Assembly: GCF_003434055.1 (NCBI RefSeq)
Contig: NZ_QVEX01000018.1
Coordinates: forward strand, 32,597 to 96,596
Length of the DNA stretch: 64,000 nucleotides
Source of the DNA: Enterocloster aldenensis
Lineage (GTDB): Bacteria; Bacillota; Clostridia; Lachnospirales; Lachnospiraceae
Direction: 5' to 3'
Shown: positions 28,225 to 36,854 of the stretch, one piece after another
Numbering within the stretch: position 1 is the stretch's first letter
Layout of the letters: each line of letters begins with the position of its first letter
The notes under the pieces: model-generated
What the model was told of the DNA's origin: nothing
Databases searched by the model: none
Seen by the model: the letters and a program-made list of their open reading frames with translations, nothing else
Made by a program: the position numbers and the translations under genes

Positions 28225-28260
28225 AAAGCCGCTGCCCCAACTTGTGGGGCAGCAGCCCTC
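28225..28260. terminator. Bidirectional terminator between convergent genes
   Basis: GCTGCCCC (28231-28238) pairs with GGGGCAGC (28246-28253) around a 7-nt loop. On the minus strand it is followed by GGCTTTTTT, a good intrinsic terminator for the nrdD run. On the plus strand the tail CCCTCTTTT is weaker. Confidence 0.75.
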
Positions 28261-28268
28261 TTTTGCTG

Positions 28269-28565
28269 TCATTCATGACTGCGGAACTTCCTGCTCTTAA
28301 ACACATACACGTGGATGAACAGGGTGGCGCCAAACACAGCCAGCAGGATTGCCTCCACCGTGCCTGGAAGGCGGTTGGCACCCACGCCGAAGCTGCACGC
28401 AGCATCGGCCGTGAATACCCACTTCTCAACCCTGAACACCTTATCCAAGTCGTAATCTTCCTTTTTTGTGGACCCCACAAACATAAGGAAATCCTTCCCT
28501 GTGAATAAAGCGATTCCTTCTGCCAGGCACAGGGCCCCCATGAACATATACAATAAATCCATCAT
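28269..28565 (-). CDS. Small hypothetical membrane protein downstream of nrdD
   Basis: A 98-residue protein with two predicted membrane helices (residues ~2-20 and ~70-90) around a short charged loop (GSTKKEDYDLDKVFRVEKW). No family was recognised with certainty. It starts only 6 nt after the nrdD stop, with AAGGAAG just upstream of two adjacent ATG codons (the second, at 28562, is better spaced), so it is very likely co-transcribed with nrdD. An activase gene (nrdG) would be expected in this position, but this is not one. Confidence 0.6.
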   Translation of the reverse strand: MMDLLYMFMGALCLAEGIALFTGKDFLMFVGSTKKEDYDLDKVFRVEKWVFTADAACSFGVGANRLPGTVEAILLAVFGATLFIHVYVFKSRKFRSHE

Positions 28566-28571
28566 TCTTCC

Positions 28572-30986
28572 TTATGCTTTTGCGGTTTCTGCCGGTTCCT
28601 GCTCCACAAACTTCCTGATGTTGGACGCATTGGCAAACTTCTGCACGATTCCATCCCTTACAATCACCAGGGTAGGCGCCTGCATGATGCTGAACTTTTC
28701 AGCCAGCTCCGGGTGCTCCTCCGCATCTATGATCTGGTAATCCCATCCCTTTAGGAATTCCTTGGCGGACCTGCAGTTTGGACAGGTCTTGGTAGTGAAC
28801 AGGTAAAGCTGGGCCGGCGCCGCTGCCTTCTGGGCGCTGCCTGTCTGGTTTCCAGCAGCAGCCTGCTTTGGCTGTCCGGCAGCCGTAATCCTGGACACGC
28901 CGTGCTTTAACCTGGAATGGCTGATATCATAGTTGGTGCGGTCCTTGTACTCCTGGGACTTTCCTTCATTCCAGTTCTGGACCGGACGGTAGTATCCGGT
29001 TATCCTGCTGTATACCTCTGCCTTCTCCCCGCAGATCGGACAGGTAAAATGCTCGCCGATCAGGTACCCATGGCTCTTGCAGATGGAATAGGTGGGTGAC
29101 ATGGTGTAGTACGGCAGCTTATAATTCTCAGCAATGGTGCGCACCAGGTTGGCTGCCGCCTTCCAGTCAGGCAGCTTCTCTCCCAGGAAAGCGTGGAACA
29201 CGGTGCCGGACGTGTACAGGGTCTGCAGCTCATCCTGGATGTCCAGGGCATCAAACACATCGGCCGTGTAATTCACGGGCAGATGGGAACTGTTGGTATA
29301 GTAAGGTGTCTCGCCCTCTGCGCCGGCGGTGATAATCTCCGGATAGCGCGCCTTGTCATGCTTGGCCAGACGGTAGGAGGTGGATTCAGCCGGGGTTGCC
29401 TCCAGGTTGTACAGGTCGCCGTACATCTCCTGGTAATCAGACAGCCGCTCCCTCATGTGGTTCAGCACATCACGGGTGAATTCCTGGCACTCCCTGTGGG
29501 TCATGTCCTTCCTGACCCACTTTGCGTTCAGTCCGGCCTCATTCATGCCCAGAAGGCCGATGGTGGAAAAGTGGTTCTCAAATGTTCCCAGATACCGTTT
29601 GGTGTATGGGTACAGGCCCTGGTTCAAAAGCTTGGTGATGACTTCCCTCTTGGTCTTTAAGGAACGGGCGCAGATATCCATCATGTGGTCCAGCTTCCCG
29701 TAGAAATCAGCCTCATCCTTGGCCAGGTATGCAATCCTTGGCATGTTAATGGTAACAACCCCCACAGAGCCGGTGCTCTCACCGGCGCCAAAGAAACCGC
29801 CGGTCTTCTTGCGCAGTTCCCTCAGGTCCAGACGGAGGCGGCAGCACATGCTTCGCACATCGCTTGGCTGCATGTCGCTGTTGATGTAGTTGGAAAAGTA
29901 CGGCGTACCGTATTTGGAGGTCATCTCGAAGAGAAGCCGGTTGTTCTCCGTGTCAGACCAGTCAAAATCATTGGTAATGGAATAGGTAGGAATGGGATAC
30001 TGGAACCCGCGTCCGTTGGCATCGCCCTCGACCATGGTCTCGATGAATGCCTTGTTGATCATATCCATTTCCTTCCTGCAGTCCTTGTACTTAAAATCCG
30101 TCTCCCTGCCGCCCACAATGGCATTCATCTCAGCCATGTCATCCGGGACCGTCCAGTCCAGGGTGATATTGGAAAACGGAGCCTGGGTTCCCCAGCGGCT
30201 GGGGGTGTTCACGCCGTAGATAAAGGACTCGATGCACTTCTTTACCTCGGGGTAGCTTAAATTGTCAGCTTTAACAAAAGGGGCAAGGTAGGTGTCAAAG
30301 GATGAAAATGCCTGGGCCCCGGCCCACTCATTCTGCATGATTCCAAGGAAGTTGACCATCTGGTTGCACAGCACGGATAAATGCTTTGCAGGGGATGAGG
30401 TAATCTTACCTGTAATGCCCCCAAGGCCTTCCAGCAGAAGCTGCTTTAAGGACCATCCGGCACAGTAACCGGTAAGCATGGACAGGTCGTGGAGATGGAT
30501 GTCAGCATTGCGGTGGGCTTCGGCAATCTCATGGTCATAAATCTCGCTGAGCCAGTAATTGGCAGTGACCGCCCCTGAGTTGCTTAAAATCAGTCCTCCT
30601 ACGGAATATGTAACCGTGGAGTTTTCCTTCACGCGCCAGTCCTCCACCTTGACATAGCTGTTGACCACATCCTTGTAATCCAGGATGGTGCTGTTCATGT
30701 TCCGTATCTTTTCCCTTTGTTTTCTATATAAAATGTAGGCCTTGGCCACATCCGTATATCCGGTCTGCTCCAGGACGTGCTCCACACTGTCCTGTATCTC
30801 CTCAACGGAAATCATACCTTCTTTCATCTTATCCTGAAAATCTGCAGTTACCCTTAAAGACAGCAGCTCCAGAATCTCGTTATTGTAATCTTTTTTCGTT
30901 GCTTTGAATGCCTTTTTGATTGCTTCCGTAATCTTGTTCAGACTGAACTCAGCATTCTCACCATCCCTTTTTACCACCTGAATCAT
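28572..30986 (-). CDS. nrdD: Anaerobic ribonucleoside-triphosphate reductase with C-terminal thioredoxin-like domain
   Basis: An 804-residue class III ribonucleotide reductase. Residues 1-90 form an ATP-cone (IQVVKRDGENAEFSLNKITEAI). The catalytic barrel includes DLSMLTGYCAGWSL and GFFGAGESTGSVGVVTINMPR. The Zn-binding segment is SICKSHGYLIGEHFTCPICG, and the glycyl-radical loop is VYSRITGYYRPVQNWN. After a linker comes a thioredoxin/glutaredoxin-like domain (LYLFTTKTCPNCRSAKEFL, MQAPTLVIVRDG), probably an in-cis electron donor. The start was chosen at ATG 30986 because AAAGGAGC lies 7 nt upstream; a longer frame lacks one. Reduces NTPs to dNTPs without oxygen; needs the radical-SAM activase NrdG, not found here. 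Confidence 0.94.
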   Translation of the reverse strand: MIQVVKRDGENAEFSLNKITEAIKKAFKATKKDYNNEILELLSLRVTADFQDKMKEGMISVEEIQDSVEHVLEQTGYTDVAKAYILYRKQREKIRNMNSTILDYKDVVNSYVKVEDWRVKENSTVTYSVGGLILSNSGAVTANYWLSEIYDHEIAEAHRNADIHLHDLSMLTGYCAGWSLKQLLLEGLGGITGKITSSPAKHLSVLCNQMVNFLGIMQNEWAGAQAFSSFDTYLAPFVKADNLSYPEVKKCIESFIYGVNTPSRWGTQAPFSNITLDWTVPDDMAEMNAIVGGRETDFKYKDCRKEMDMINKAFIETMVEGDANGRGFQYPIPTYSITNDFDWSDTENNRLLFEMTSKYGTPYFSNYINSDMQPSDVRSMCCRLRLDLRELRKKTGGFFGAGESTGSVGVVTINMPRIAYLAKDEADFYGKLDHMMDICARSLKTKREVITKLLNQGLYPYTKRYLGTFENHFSTIGLLGMNEAGLNAKWVRKDMTHRECQEFTRDVLNHMRERLSDYQEMYGDLYNLEATPAESTSYRLAKHDKARYPEIITAGAEGETPYYTNSSHLPVNYTADVFDALDIQDELQTLYTSGTVFHAFLGEKLPDWKAAANLVRTIAENYKLPYYTMSPTYSICKSHGYLIGEHFTCPICGEKAEVYSRITGYYRPVQNWNEGKSQEYKDRTNYDISHSRLKHGVSRITAAGQPKQAAAGNQTGSAQKAAAPAQLYLFTTKTCPNCRSAKEFLKGWDYQIIDAEEHPELAEKFSIMQAPTLVIVRDGIVQKFANASNIRKFVEQEPAETAKA

Positions 30987-31061
30987 ACCGCTTGCTCCTT
31001 TCAAACCTTCACTCACTTGCAATGCGCGGCCCTCTCCCATACAGGAGCGAGCCACGAACCC

Positions 31062-31090
31062 ATTATAGCAGACAGCAGTCAAAAACACAA
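31062..31090 (-). promoter_or_regulatory. nrdD promoter
   Basis: On the minus strand -35 TTGTGT (31085-31090) and -10 TATAAT (31062-31067) are separated by 17 bp. The -35 lies inside the proximal NrdR box. The leader to the nrdD ATG is about 70 nt. Confidence 0.7.
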
Positions 31091-31130
31091 TATCTATGTA
31101 TAACATTTTGTGTTAAACTAGATATTGTGT
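31085..31130. promoter_or_regulatory. Pair of NrdR boxes upstream of nrdD
   Basis: Two 16-bp sites resembling the NrdR consensus acaCwATATaTwGtgt lie at 31085-31100 (ACACAATATCTATGTA) and 31115-31130 (AAACTAGATATTGTGT). They start 30 bp apart, about three helical turns, as usual for NrdR pairs. Their outer 12-bp ends are perfect inverted copies of each other. The proximal box covers the -35, consistent with repression. Confidence 0.8.
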
Positions 31131-31213
31131 CTTATTATCTGTACTTATAACACTTTTGATAAATGACCGCAAAGCCTTATTCTATCAGGGTTTTGAAAAA
31201 TGCCCCTGCCGCC

Positions 31214-32497
31214 TCACCCTTTATCGTCCGAATAAAGACCTGCAAAAAGTTCTGCCGGCACATATGCCTTCACAGCCACACCGTCGTCCCTGTACTCCTC
31301 CTCCAGCAGCTGGCCATACCTGCGGATGGTCTGGATCCGCCCTGTCTGGGAATAGGGGAATACCTTTTCAAGGAAAATGCGCCTGCTGCGTATGATGGTC
31401 CTGAGGATCTGCTCCAGCCCGTCAATCCCCTCTCCTGTCCTTGCCGAAATCCTTGCCTGGTAGTCAGAGGAAAAATCCCTGGGAATCTGATGCATCCCGT
31501 CTTCCGTCCCCTGCTCCTTAAAACGGTCCGTCTTATTGAACACGGTCACCGTGGTCTTGTCCACGATTCCCAGTTCACGAAGGGTTTCCTTCACCACATG
31601 CATCTGCATATCCATCTGTGGGTTGGAACAGTCCACCACATGAAGGATGATATCGCTGTAGCGCGCCTCCTCCAGGGTGCTCTTAAAAGCCTCAATCAGG
31701 TGATGGGGAAGCTTGCGTATGAACCCCACCGTGTCCGTCAGGAGGATCTGCTGCCCGTCCTCCATGACAAAGCTCCGTGTGGTGGGGTCCAGGGTTGCAA
31801 ACAGCTTGTCCTCAGCCAGGATCCCTGCTCCGGTCAGACGGTTTAACAGGGTTGACTTGCCGGCATTGGTATAACCCACAATGGCCGCTGTAAGGGCAAA
31901 ATCCTTCCCCCTCTGCTGCCTGGTCACCTCCCTGTGGCGCTTCACATCCTCCAGCTCTTCCTTCAGCTGTGAAATCCGCTGATGGATCAGACGGCGGTCT
32001 GTTTCCAGCTTCTTCTCACCCGGCCCCCTGGTGCCGATGCCGCCGCCCAGGCGTGACAGGGAGCTGCGCATGCCTACCAGGCGCACGGCCCTGTATTTTA
32101 ACTGGGCCAGTTCCACCTGGATCTTGCCTTCCCGCGTGCTGGCCCTGGATGCAAAGATGTCCAGTATGACCATGGTCCGGTCCATGACCTTGGTGTCCAG
32201 GGAATCCTCCAGATTGCGCAGCTGGGCCGGTGACAGCTCATCATCGCAGATGACGCCGGTTGCGTGGAGTTCCCACACAAGGTCCCTTACCTCGTCTATC
32301 TTTCCTTTTCCAAGGTAGGTACCCGGATGGATCCGTTCACGGTTCTGTATCACCCGTCCCACCGTCACCGCGCCTGCCGTGGCCGCCAGCTCTTCCAGCT
32401 CGTCCAGGGAAGCATTGCTTCCATCTTCCTCTCCCGTGCTGACTGCAATCAATATAACCTTTTCCTGTAATTCTTCTAAATCAATCAAATCTGCCAT
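31214..32497 (-). CDS. hflX: Ribosome-associated GTPase HflX
   Basis: A 427-residue HflX. The N-terminal nucleotide-binding domain has GTYLGKGKIDEVRDLV and CDDELSPAQLRNLED. The Gly-rich joint is SRLGGGIGTRGPGEKKLETDRR, followed by a coiled-coil. The GTPase domain has P-loop GYTNAGKSTLLN, DTVGFIRKLPHHLIEAF and NKTD. HflX splits or rescues stalled 70S ribosomes in other bacteria. It starts 2 nt after the stop of the TPR gene and ends the dut-TPR-hflX run. Confidence 0.95.
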   Translation of the reverse strand: MADLIDLEELQEKVILIAVSTGEEDGSNASLDELEELAATAGAVTVGRVIQNRERIHPGTYLGKGKIDEVRDLVWELHATGVICDDELSPAQLRNLEDSLDTKVMDRTMVILDIFASRASTREGKIQVELAQLKYRAVRLVGMRSSLSRLGGGIGTRGPGEKKLETDRRLIHQRISQLKEELEDVKRHREVTRQQRGKDFALTAAIVGYTNAGKSTLLNRLTGAGILAEDKLFATLDPTTRSFVMEDGQQILLTDTVGFIRKLPHHLIEAFKSTLEEARYSDIILHVVDCSNPQMDMQMHVVKETLRELGIVDKTTVTVFNKTDRFKEQGTEDGMHQIPRDFSSDYQARISARTGEGIDGLEQILRTIIRSRRIFLEKVFPYSQTGRIQTIRRYGQLLEEEYRDDGVAVKAYVPAELFAGLYSDDKG

Positions 32498-32498
32498 C

Positions 32499-33488
32499 CT
32501 ATCTTGTTTTCAAAAATGCAATTTCATGTTCCGCGTCTTCATTGGGACCAAAGACACTGACATAATCCTCAAACAGCCCCAGTGCTTTCTTGTACTCTGA
32601 TAAGTATTCGTAGGCCACGGCCCTGTTATACACCAGTTCCTTTAAAAGGGCCATGTCTGCCCGGGCATCCGCGTTAAGGGCCGCTGCTGCCTGGGCCGGT
32701 TCGGCGCCGGAACCCAGGCTGTGCCCTGTCACGAATGTCTCATATCCCTGATTAAACGAATCAAGAGCACCCTGGTAATCCTTTTCAGCAATCTGGCAAA
32801 GGCCCATCTGGTTATAAACCTGTCCATGCTTTACCCCTTCCCTGATTGCATCCTGGTAAAGGCCCATGGCCTTTTCATACTCGCCTGCATCCACACAGGC
32901 GCCTCCTGCCGCAAACAGCGCCTCCTGCCTGCCCGCCTCATCCTTGTCCTCCTTTTGGACCGCATTCCCTGCATGATAACGGTCAATGGCATTATCCGTG
33001 TCCCCCAGATGGGCGTAACACATGCTCTGTGCATACAGGTATACAGCCGTATCCGGCTTCATCTCCAGCAGCAGGCCATAGGTGTGGACAGCCGCCTCAT
33101 AATCCCTCAGCTTATATTCGGCCTCGGCCCGGTAGCCCAGCACGTCCGAGTTAAACCCATCGGACTTTTTTCCCGACTTTTCCAATGCCGTGTCAAAGGC
33201 CTCAATGGCCCCTGTGTAATCACCGGAAACCAGCTTCTCAATCCCGTCCTGGCGGAACTGCCTTTTCTTTGAGGAAGCCACGGACGAAACCACCCTGACC
33301 GTCCCCACTGCAATCAGCCCGACTAAGAGGATGCACACCGCCCAGGCAATCAATGCCTTCATGATACGCTTTCTTCTGCGCTTCCTTCTCCTTTCATTAT
33401 CAACCGGCCGTCCCCCTGCCCCGCGGTAATAACCATTCCCCTGGGGTTTTTGTCCGCTGTACCCTTTGCGTGTTCCCCGATTCGCCAT
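32499..33488 (-). CDS. Membrane-anchored tetratricopeptide repeat protein
   Basis: A 329-residue protein. The N-terminus is basic (ERRRKRRRKR), followed by one membrane helix (residues ~44-68, ALIAWAVCILLVGLIAVGTVRVV) and then an array of TPR-like helix pairs, for example SGDYTGAIEAFDTALEKSG, RDYEAAVHTYGLLLEMKPD, GEYEKAMGLYQDAIREGV and KDYQGALDSFNQGYE. TPRs mediate protein contacts; the partner is unknown. It lies between dut and hflX with gaps of 7 and 1 nt, so it is probably translated from the same mRNA. Confidence 0.85.
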   Translation of the reverse strand: MANRGTRKGYSGQKPQGNGYYRGAGGRPVDNERRRKRRRKRIMKALIAWAVCILLVGLIAVGTVRVVSSVASSKKRQFRQDGIEKLVSGDYTGAIEAFDTALEKSGKKSDGFNSDVLGYRAEAEYKLRDYEAAVHTYGLLLEMKPDTAVYLYAQSMCYAHLGDTDNAIDRYHAGNAVQKEDKDEAGRQEALFAAGGACVDAGEYEKAMGLYQDAIREGVKHGQVYNQMGLCQIAEKDYQGALDSFNQGYETFVTGHSLGSGAEPAQAAAALNADARADMALLKELVYNRAVAYEYLSEYKKALGLFEDYVSVFGPNEDAEHEIAFLKTR

Positions 33489-33495
33489 ATGCTTC

Positions 33496-34011
33496 CTACC
33501 TCACATCCGTGCTTCCGAATCCGCCGTTGCGTGAACTGGTACATGCATCATCCGCCGTGATCCCGAACGGAAGGAAGATTCCCTGGGCGAAACCGGTTCC
33601 CGGCTTCAGCTCAACCGTCCTGCCTTCATTGGTGTCATTGGTCACCTTGATGAACATATGACCCTCATTATCCGAGTAATAATAATCGCTGTCAATGATG
33701 CCCACCGTGTTATTCAGCTGGAGACGGAACTTGAATCCCAGGCTGCTGCGCGGAAATATCTGCAGGACCCAGCCCTCCTCCATATTGGCACGGATTCCTG
33801 TGGGTACCTTGATTGTCTCACCCGGCTTTAAAGTTATCTCCACCGGAGTAAAAAAATCATAACCGGCCGAGCCTGAGGTGGCCCGCCTGGGCATCTGGAT
33901 TCCCTCATATATCTGTGTCACCGCTTCCTGGGATGTCCCTGGAAATGTATCAATCCAGTCAGTTTTAAACTGTCCGAAACTTATCTTTTCAAATTTTGCA
34001 ATCCTCTGCAT
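33496..34011 (-). CDS. dut: dUTP diphosphatase (dUTPase family)
   Basis: A 171-residue protein of the trimeric dUTPase fold. SGSAGYDFFTPVEI (motif 1), FPRSSLGFKFRLQLNN (motif 2), VGIIDSDYY (motif 3), GTGFAQGIFLPFG (motif 4) and the C-terminal RNGGFGSTDVR (motif 5) are all present in order. It hydrolyses dUTP to dUMP, the substrate of the thyA product elsewhere in the window. The start is ATG 34011 because AGGAGG lies 4 nt upstream; the frame extends further but without a ribosome binding site. First gene of dut-TPR-hflX. Confidence 0.92.
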   Translation of the reverse strand: MQRIAKFEKISFGQFKTDWIDTFPGTSQEAVTQIYEGIQMPRRATSGSAGYDFFTPVEITLKPGETIKVPTGIRANMEEGWVLQIFPRSSLGFKFRLQLNNTVGIIDSDYYYSDNEGHMFIKVTNDTNEGRTVELKPGTGFAQGIFLPFGITADDACTSSRNGGFGSTDVR

Positions 34012-34234
34012 GTGTCCTCCTGTCTGAAACCTCTGCCCTGGCCCGGAAAAATGCTGCTTCCTTTCTTTTGGTCCGGCAGTATAAAATGTCTTTATCAGTC
34101 TATCATAAACCAATGGATTTTTCTACTTTATTTTTTATACTTCATTATTAGATACCAAAGTTGGATTAAATCACATTACAATGAAAAACACTGCTTCATC
34201 ATTAGAAATATACAGAGCTTACAGAGGGAACTTC

Positions 34235-34513
34235 ATGAAAATTTCTTACAATCTCGAACCCAGAAAAAACCTGATTGGTCAACGTCTCTGCCAGCTTCGC
34301 AAGGATAGGAAGCTGTCGCAGAGGAAACTAGCCATAAAACTCCAGCAGCAGGGATACAGCTTCACGGAACTTACCATCCTCAGGATAGAAAAGGGCCAGC
34401 GGCTTGCCACTGATATTGAGGTAATGATACTGTGCAGGTTCTTTGAGGTAGACCCGAACACCATGTTTGGTTATACGGGCAGTACAAAGGAACAGGAGGA
34501 TAAAAGGAACTGA
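34235..34513 (+). CDS. Helix-turn-helix (XRE/Cro family) regulator
   Basis: A 92-residue protein consisting almost entirely of one HTH_3-type domain: LIGQRLCQLRKDRKLSQRKLA then LTILRIEKGQRLATDIEVMILCRFFEVDPNTMFGY. The ATG at 34235 was preferred to one 54 nt upstream because AGAGGG (34223-34228) precedes it. It is divergent from dut and followed by a second small HTH gene. Target unknown. Confidence 0.8.
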   Translation: MKISYNLEPRKNLIGQRLCQLRKDRKLSQRKLAIKLQQQGYSFTELTILRIEKGQRLATDIEVMILCRFFEVDPNTMFGYTGSTKEQEDKRN

Positions 34514-34587
34514 TGCCCTCTCCTGTGCATGCCATCATGAAATTAATTGGCAAAATACTGCTTTCTTATTTTAAATTCCCCATTATT

Positions 34588-34599
34588 CACTATATAGTG
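34588..34599. promoter_or_regulatory. 12-bp palindrome upstream of the second HTH gene
   Basis: CACTATATAGTG is a perfect palindrome in an AT-rich stretch about 100 nt before the HTH gene at 34697; a TACAAT -10-like hexamer lies at 34648-34653. It could be an operator for one of the two neighbouring HTH proteins. Confidence 0.35.
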
Positions 34600-34696
34600 C
34601 ATATATATACATTATTTTTCAGCCTAATGTTTTCTTCGCTGCTGGGATACAATAGTACAAAAGCTTTGGAAGAAATCAGACAATGGTGGTGAAAAA

Positions 34697-35023
34697 ATGA
34701 GTTTTGAGCTGGAACGCATCGAAGAACTATGCCAGGAACGGGGATGGAGCCATTACCGGCTGGCCATAGAGATGGATACCTCTCCCAATAATATAGGAAA
34801 CCTGTTCCGGCGTACAACAGTCCCCAGTATCCCGACTATCCGCCGCATCTGCGAGGTCATGGGCATTACCATTGCCCAGTTCTACAGCACGGACGGCGTA
34901 CAGGTGACACTAAACGAACAGCAGGCCCGGATCCTGGACCTTTATGACAAACTGGACCAGACAGACAAGGCGCGTGCCGAGTCTTACATGGAAGGCTTAT
35001 CGGCCAGGGACCAGAACCGTTAA
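34697..35023 (+). CDS. Helix-turn-helix (XRE/Cro family) regulator
   Basis: A 108-residue protein. Residues 1-65 form an HTH domain (LERIEELCQERGWSHYRLAIEMDTSPNNIGNLFRR, then TIRRICEVMGITIAQFY). A short C-terminal helix (ARILDLYDKLDQTDKARAES) may serve in dimerisation. The spacing and composition are those of stand-alone Cro-like regulators; no prophage genes are nearby. GGTGG is a weak ribosome binding site. Confidence 0.8.
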   Translation: MSFELERIEELCQERGWSHYRLAIEMDTSPNNIGNLFRRTTVPSIPTIRRICEVMGITIAQFYSTDGVQVTLNEQQARILDLYDKLDQTDKARAESYMEGLSARDQNR

Positions 35024-35079
35024 TACCGGATATACCGTACAGAAGACAGCATGCAGTATCCTTTTATCTGCATGGACAC

Positions 35080-35137
35080 AAAGGCGCGCTTTTGGTCAGT
35101 CAGTTGATTCCACTGCCTGCAAAAGGGCGCCTTTATG
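35080..35137. terminator. Hairpin between the HTH gene and ytaF, probably bidirectional
   Basis: AAAGGCGCGCTTTTG (35080-35094) pairs with CAAAAGGGCGCCTTT (35120-35134). It lies between the convergent ends of the HTH gene and the ytaF-like gene, with short A/T ends on both sides. Confidence 0.5.
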
Positions 35138-35189
35138 ATGTCCCCTGCCGCATAGGCTTACGCCTGCATGCCGATACAGGACCCACACC

Positions 35190-35816
35190 TTATGCCAATA
35201 TCTTTGTCAGGGCCAGTATCATGAGAAGGGCCCCGCTGATCCAGGACAGGTCACACTTCCACCTGGAGGCCACCTTGGCTCCCAGCCATAACCCGGCGTA
35301 CATCATGCACATGCCCACCAGAAAAGACAGAAGCAGGGTCAATCCTGCCGGGATATCCAGAAATGCAGCCATGGTTCCGGCCACCAGACTGTCAATGGAC
35401 ATTGCGAATGCCAGGAATACGGTCTCCTTCCATCCAAGGGAAAGGGACCCGTCCGCATCCGCTGCCATGGGATTGCCGTAAATACTCACAATCACCTTAA
35501 GTCCTGACAGCGAAAAACTCAAATCCCTGCGGACACAGCTGTTACGGTTAATAAAAGCCTTGATGCTGTAATCCAGAAGCTTTACAAGCCCCAGGGTAAA
35601 CAGACATACAAAGCAGATGACCTTTGTAAGGTTTTCAGGTATAAAGGCATCTATAAGACTCCCCATCCCAAGGGCCGCGCCCAGGCAGCCGCTGCATATG
35701 CCATTAAGCAGCGCCACCTTTCCCCAGGACACATGAACCTGGTTTGCACCATAAGCAAGGCTGGCTACAAAGGTATCTGTACAGAGAGCGAATACTAAAA
35801 TCAGACTTTGAAGCAT
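35190..35816 (-). CDS. ytaF: YtaF-type sporulation membrane protein (MntP/DUF204 family)
   Basis: A 208-residue integral membrane protein with about six helices. The two family half-repeats are recognisable: FALCTDTFVASLAYGANQV near the N-terminus and FAMSIDSLVAGTMAAF in the second half. Each carries the acidic residue that lines the transport path in the related manganese exporter MntP. Length and the split layout match the YtaF branch found in endospore formers. It lies 102 nt downstream of scpB on the same strand and is followed by a hairpin. A manganese efflux role is possible but not shown. Confidence 0.82.
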   Translation of the reverse strand: MLQSLILVFALCTDTFVASLAYGANQVHVSWGKVALLNGICSGCLGAALGMGSLIDAFIPENLTKVICFVCLFTLGLVKLLDYSIKAFINRNSCVRRDLSFSLSGLKVIVSIYGNPMAADADGSLSLGWKETVFLAFAMSIDSLVAGTMAAFLDIPAGLTLLLSFLVGMCMMYAGLWLGAKVASRWKCDLSWISGALLMILALTKILA

Positions 35817-35918
35817 AATCCCATCTTTACCTTTCCACGATTCTTTTTATCGCGGACTTTCCGGTATCTTTTTATTTTAGTATATTCCGCTTATCCTGCT
35901 TTGGGAATCACTCCCTGT

Positions 35919-36839
35919 TTACTCTTCGCTTGTGGCGGCTGCCTCTTTAAGGCGGAGGGCCTCCGCTTCCTCCGCCATCTCCTGCCCCGTCCCATCCGGC
36001 AGGGCTTCCAGCTTCAGCTGAAGCTCCTCTTCCACCTGGGCCTTGATTTCCGCCTCCTGCTCCGGCCCCACATCCGGCAGGTCCTGGACAGAACCCACGC
36101 CGAACCGGCGCAGGAATTCCTCGGTGGTGGCAAACAAGGCAGGCCGTCCAGGTGCGTCCAGGCGGCCAACCTCGTAGACCAGATTGTACTCCACCAGACG
36201 GTTTACCGCATGATCCGACTTGACTCCCCTGATTTTTTCTATCTCCATCTTTGTGACAGGCTGTTTATAGGCAATGATGGAAAGGGTTTCCAGCACCACC
36301 TCGGTAAGCACCTGCTTTTTCGGGGTGGCTGCCACCCGGATCAGGTTCTCATAGTACGCTGCCTTTGTACACATCTGATAGCTGTCCTCCAGCTGGGTTA
36401 TCTCCATACCGCTTTTAGACGAGCGGTACCGCTTTATCAGCCGTTCCACCGCCCTTCTTGCCACGTCCTGGTCCTGGCCGATAGCCACTGCCAGCTGGCG
36501 CAGTTCCACGGAATTGCCCATGGTAAAGAGGACCGCCTCAATAATGGCTTCCTGCTCCTTCTCATTCTCCGTTGGCGGAAATGACAGCTCCAGCTGTCCC
36601 GGAACCGCCGGTTCCCGTCCGTCCGCCATATCCGCAGCGTTTCCTTCCGGACGCTTTACCGCGCCTGGCGCAGTTCCTGCCGGATTCCTACCCCCGCCTG
36701 GCGCAGTTCCTGCCGGATTCCTTCCTCCGCCCAGTGCGTTTCCATCGGACTTCTTCACCGCCCCCACAGTCTTGCCGGTACGGGTATTGACAGTACCGCG
36801 GGCTGCCTCCATTGCCTCTACTTTATCCTTCTTGCTCAT
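35919..36839 (-). CDS. scpB: Segregation and condensation protein B with a repeat-containing N-terminal extension
   Basis: A 306-residue ScpB, partner of ScpA and SMC in chromosome condensation. The winged-helix core begins near residue 95 (EQEAIIEAVLFTMGNSVELRQLA) and includes VVLETLSIIAYKQPVTKMEIEKIRGV and LDAPGRPALFATTEEFLRRFG. The first ~90 residues are a Gly/Pro/Ala-rich extension absent from typical ~190-residue ScpB; it contains two copies of GGGRNPAGTAP (residues 37-58). The C-terminus is Glu-rich. It follows scpA after 15 nt. Confidence 0.93.
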   Translation of the reverse strand: MSKKDKVEAMEAARGTVNTRTGKTVGAVKKSDGNALGGGRNPAGTAPGGGRNPAGTAPGAVKRPEGNAADMADGREPAVPGQLELSFPPTENEKEQEAIIEAVLFTMGNSVELRQLAVAIGQDQDVARRAVERLIKRYRSSKSGMEITQLEDSYQMCTKAAYYENLIRVAATPKKQVLTEVVLETLSIIAYKQPVTKMEIEKIRGVKSDHAVNRLVEYNLVYEVGRLDAPGRPALFATTEEFLRRFGVGSVQDLPDVGPEQEAEIKAQVEEELQLKLEALPDGTGQEMAEEAEALRLKEAAATSEE

Positions 36840-36854
36840 CGCTTAACCATCCGT

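Noticed and set aside
34235..35023. Prophage immunity region
   Set aside because: Two small HTH genes occur, but no integrase, antirepressor or phage structural gene is nearby.
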